From assembly GCA_964219345.1 (NCBI GenBank), contig CAXPPN010000019.1, positions 1-7,592 on the forward strand: DNA of 7,592 nt, read 5' to 3'. The stretch is from UBA3537 sp964219345. Lineage in GTDB: Bacteria > Bacteroidota > Bacteroidia > Flavobacteriales > Flavobacteriaceae. The stretch's first letter is position 1; each line of letters opens with the position of its first letter. Of the stretch, positions 7,066 to 7,592 are shown piece after piece. Under the pieces are notes generated by a model. That model did no database searches, was not told the origin of the DNA, and saw nothing but the letters and a program-made list of their open reading frames with translations. Position numbers and translations under genes: made by a program.

Positions 7066-7123
7066 ATGCCGTGGAGCCAAATGGAGTGAAGTCGAACTAT
7101 TTTGGGGAGGATTTGAATTTATT
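7027..7123 (-). repeat. Direct repeat copy 2: conserved 47-nt tail plus hairpin
   Basis: This is the partner of the repeat at 5809-5906, in the same orientation and offset by 1218 bp. The 7068-7114 segment differs from copy 1 at only three positions: an adjacent GT to TG change and one A to G. The A to G change turns the minus-strand TTCGATT into TTCGACT, which still fits the tRNA T-loop rule. Unlike copy 1, no minus-strand gene precedes it, so it looks like the 3' tail of a gene that is gone, or a mobile or duplicated unit. Confidence 0.85.
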
Positions 7124-7195
7124 TTATTAGTTTTTCTTGCAATAAATTGTATTTACAAACATAATACGATGAATTTTCGATAATAAAAATAAAGT

Positions 7196-7486
7196 ATGTA
7201 CACACTTCAAGATATATTTTTTAGAAAATGGACTTATCAAGAAAAATTAGCTTATCTGATGGCACAAATAAATTTATTGTCAGTAGACGGTCATTCAGAT
7301 GATAAAGAGTACAAAGCAATTTTTACAAATATGAAAATCATAAAGTGGAAACCTAAAAATGAAAATGAAATAGACAGATATATGTCAGATGCTAAAAATA
7401 TGTCTATTGATGACGGGGTTCGTATTATTAAAAACATGAGCTCTGATAAAAAGAAAATTAAGAAAACGAAAAATGACAAAAAATAG
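7196..7486 (+). CDS. Small protein resembling a truncated TerB-like domain
   Basis: A 96-residue, very lysine-rich and AT-rich coding region. Residues 15-45 (EKLAYLMAQINLLSVDGHSD and the following KEYKAIFTN) resemble the first two helices of TerB-like domains, where an Asp-Gly turn is followed by an acidic residue and a helix. The IDRYMSDAKNMSIDDGVRIIKNMSSDKK part would fit the next helices. A full TerB domain is about 140 residues with a second Asp-Gly repeat, which is absent. The protein ends in KKKIKKTKNDKK after the point where the second half should begin, and I found no continuation in the other frames of the 106 bases downstream. It may be a short family member or a truncated remnant. 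ATG at 7196 follows an A-rich leader (AATAAAAATAAAGT) without a Shine-Dalgarno sequence. The TerB link is my reading of the pattern, not a search result. Confidence 0.6.
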   Translation: MYTLQDIFFRKWTYQEKLAYLMAQINLLSVDGHSDDKEYKAIFTNMKIIKWKPKNENEIDRYMSDAKNMSIDDGVRIIKNMSSDKKKIKKTKNDKK

Positions 7487-7592
7487 CACTTTGAAAGCTA
7501 GAAAACAATATCAAAATTTTTAACTATATTAGCAGAAACACCTCTTAAATTTTGAGCGAAAAAGTTCAATTTTATTTGACTACATACATATT

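Noticed and set aside
5809..7123. An integron cassette with attC sites flanking the hydrolase
   Set aside because: No attC-type paired R/L box arrangement is recognisable and no integrase gene is in the window; the simple terminator structure explains the hairpins.
5809..7123. An insertion sequence or composite transposon
   Set aside because: The flanking copies are direct, not terminal inverted repeats; there is no transposase and no clear target-site duplication.
7137..7180. A promoter for the TerB-like gene (TTG near 7147 with TGAATTTT near 7170)
   Set aside because: The -7 match is imperfect and several equally weak options exist in this A/T-rich stretch.

Overview
The window is a stretch of a low-GC bacterial chromosome, most likely from a marine-type Flavobacteriaceae (Bacteroidota). 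The support is AT-rich DNA, near-absence of Shine-Dalgarno sequences before start codons, lipoprotein signals followed by Ser/Asp/Lys-rich residues (CSGSD, CSKDE), a CarboxypepD_reg-like secreted protein, and one TAnnTTTG-type promoter element. This placement is inference from style, not from a marker gene.

Positions 1-5765 (+ strand) read as one tight operon for xylose use: the 3' part of a xylulokinase (xylB, cut by the window edge), xylose isomerase (xylA), an SGLT-type sodium/sugar symporter, a secreted alpha/beta-hydrolase lipoprotein of the LpqC/PHB-depolymerase-like esterase type, and an exported protein with an N-terminal CarboxypepD_reg-like domain. Gaps are 3, 16, 18 and 1 bp. The first three genes give a complete route: Na+-coupled sugar uptake, xylose to xylulose, xylulose to xylulose-5-phosphate. 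The two envelope proteins are the unusual passengers; the esterase could strip ester groups from xylan-derived material, but that is inferred only from position.

Positions 5766-7195 hold a monocistronic minus-strand serine hydrolase lipoprotein (class C beta-lactamase fold, TTG start) bracketed by two direct repeats of about 97 bp (5809-5906 and 7027-7123). Read on the minus strand, each repeat is a nearly invariant 47-nt segment with slight likeness to a tRNA 3' end, then a hairpin and a T-run, i.e. an intrinsic terminator. The outer stem is identical in both copies, but the inner stem differs completely in sequence while staying paired. One copy lies directly after the hydrolase stop codon; the other ends right at the predicted hydrolase promoter. 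This is the most unusual structure in the window.

Positions 7196-7486 (+) encode a small 96-residue protein that looks like the first half of a TerB-like helical domain ending in a lysine-rich tail. Nothing recognisable is seen in 7487-7592. No tRNA, rRNA, CRISPR array, transposase or integrase gene is present. I see no clearly novel multi-gene system; the repeat pair and the operon passengers are the items worth following up.
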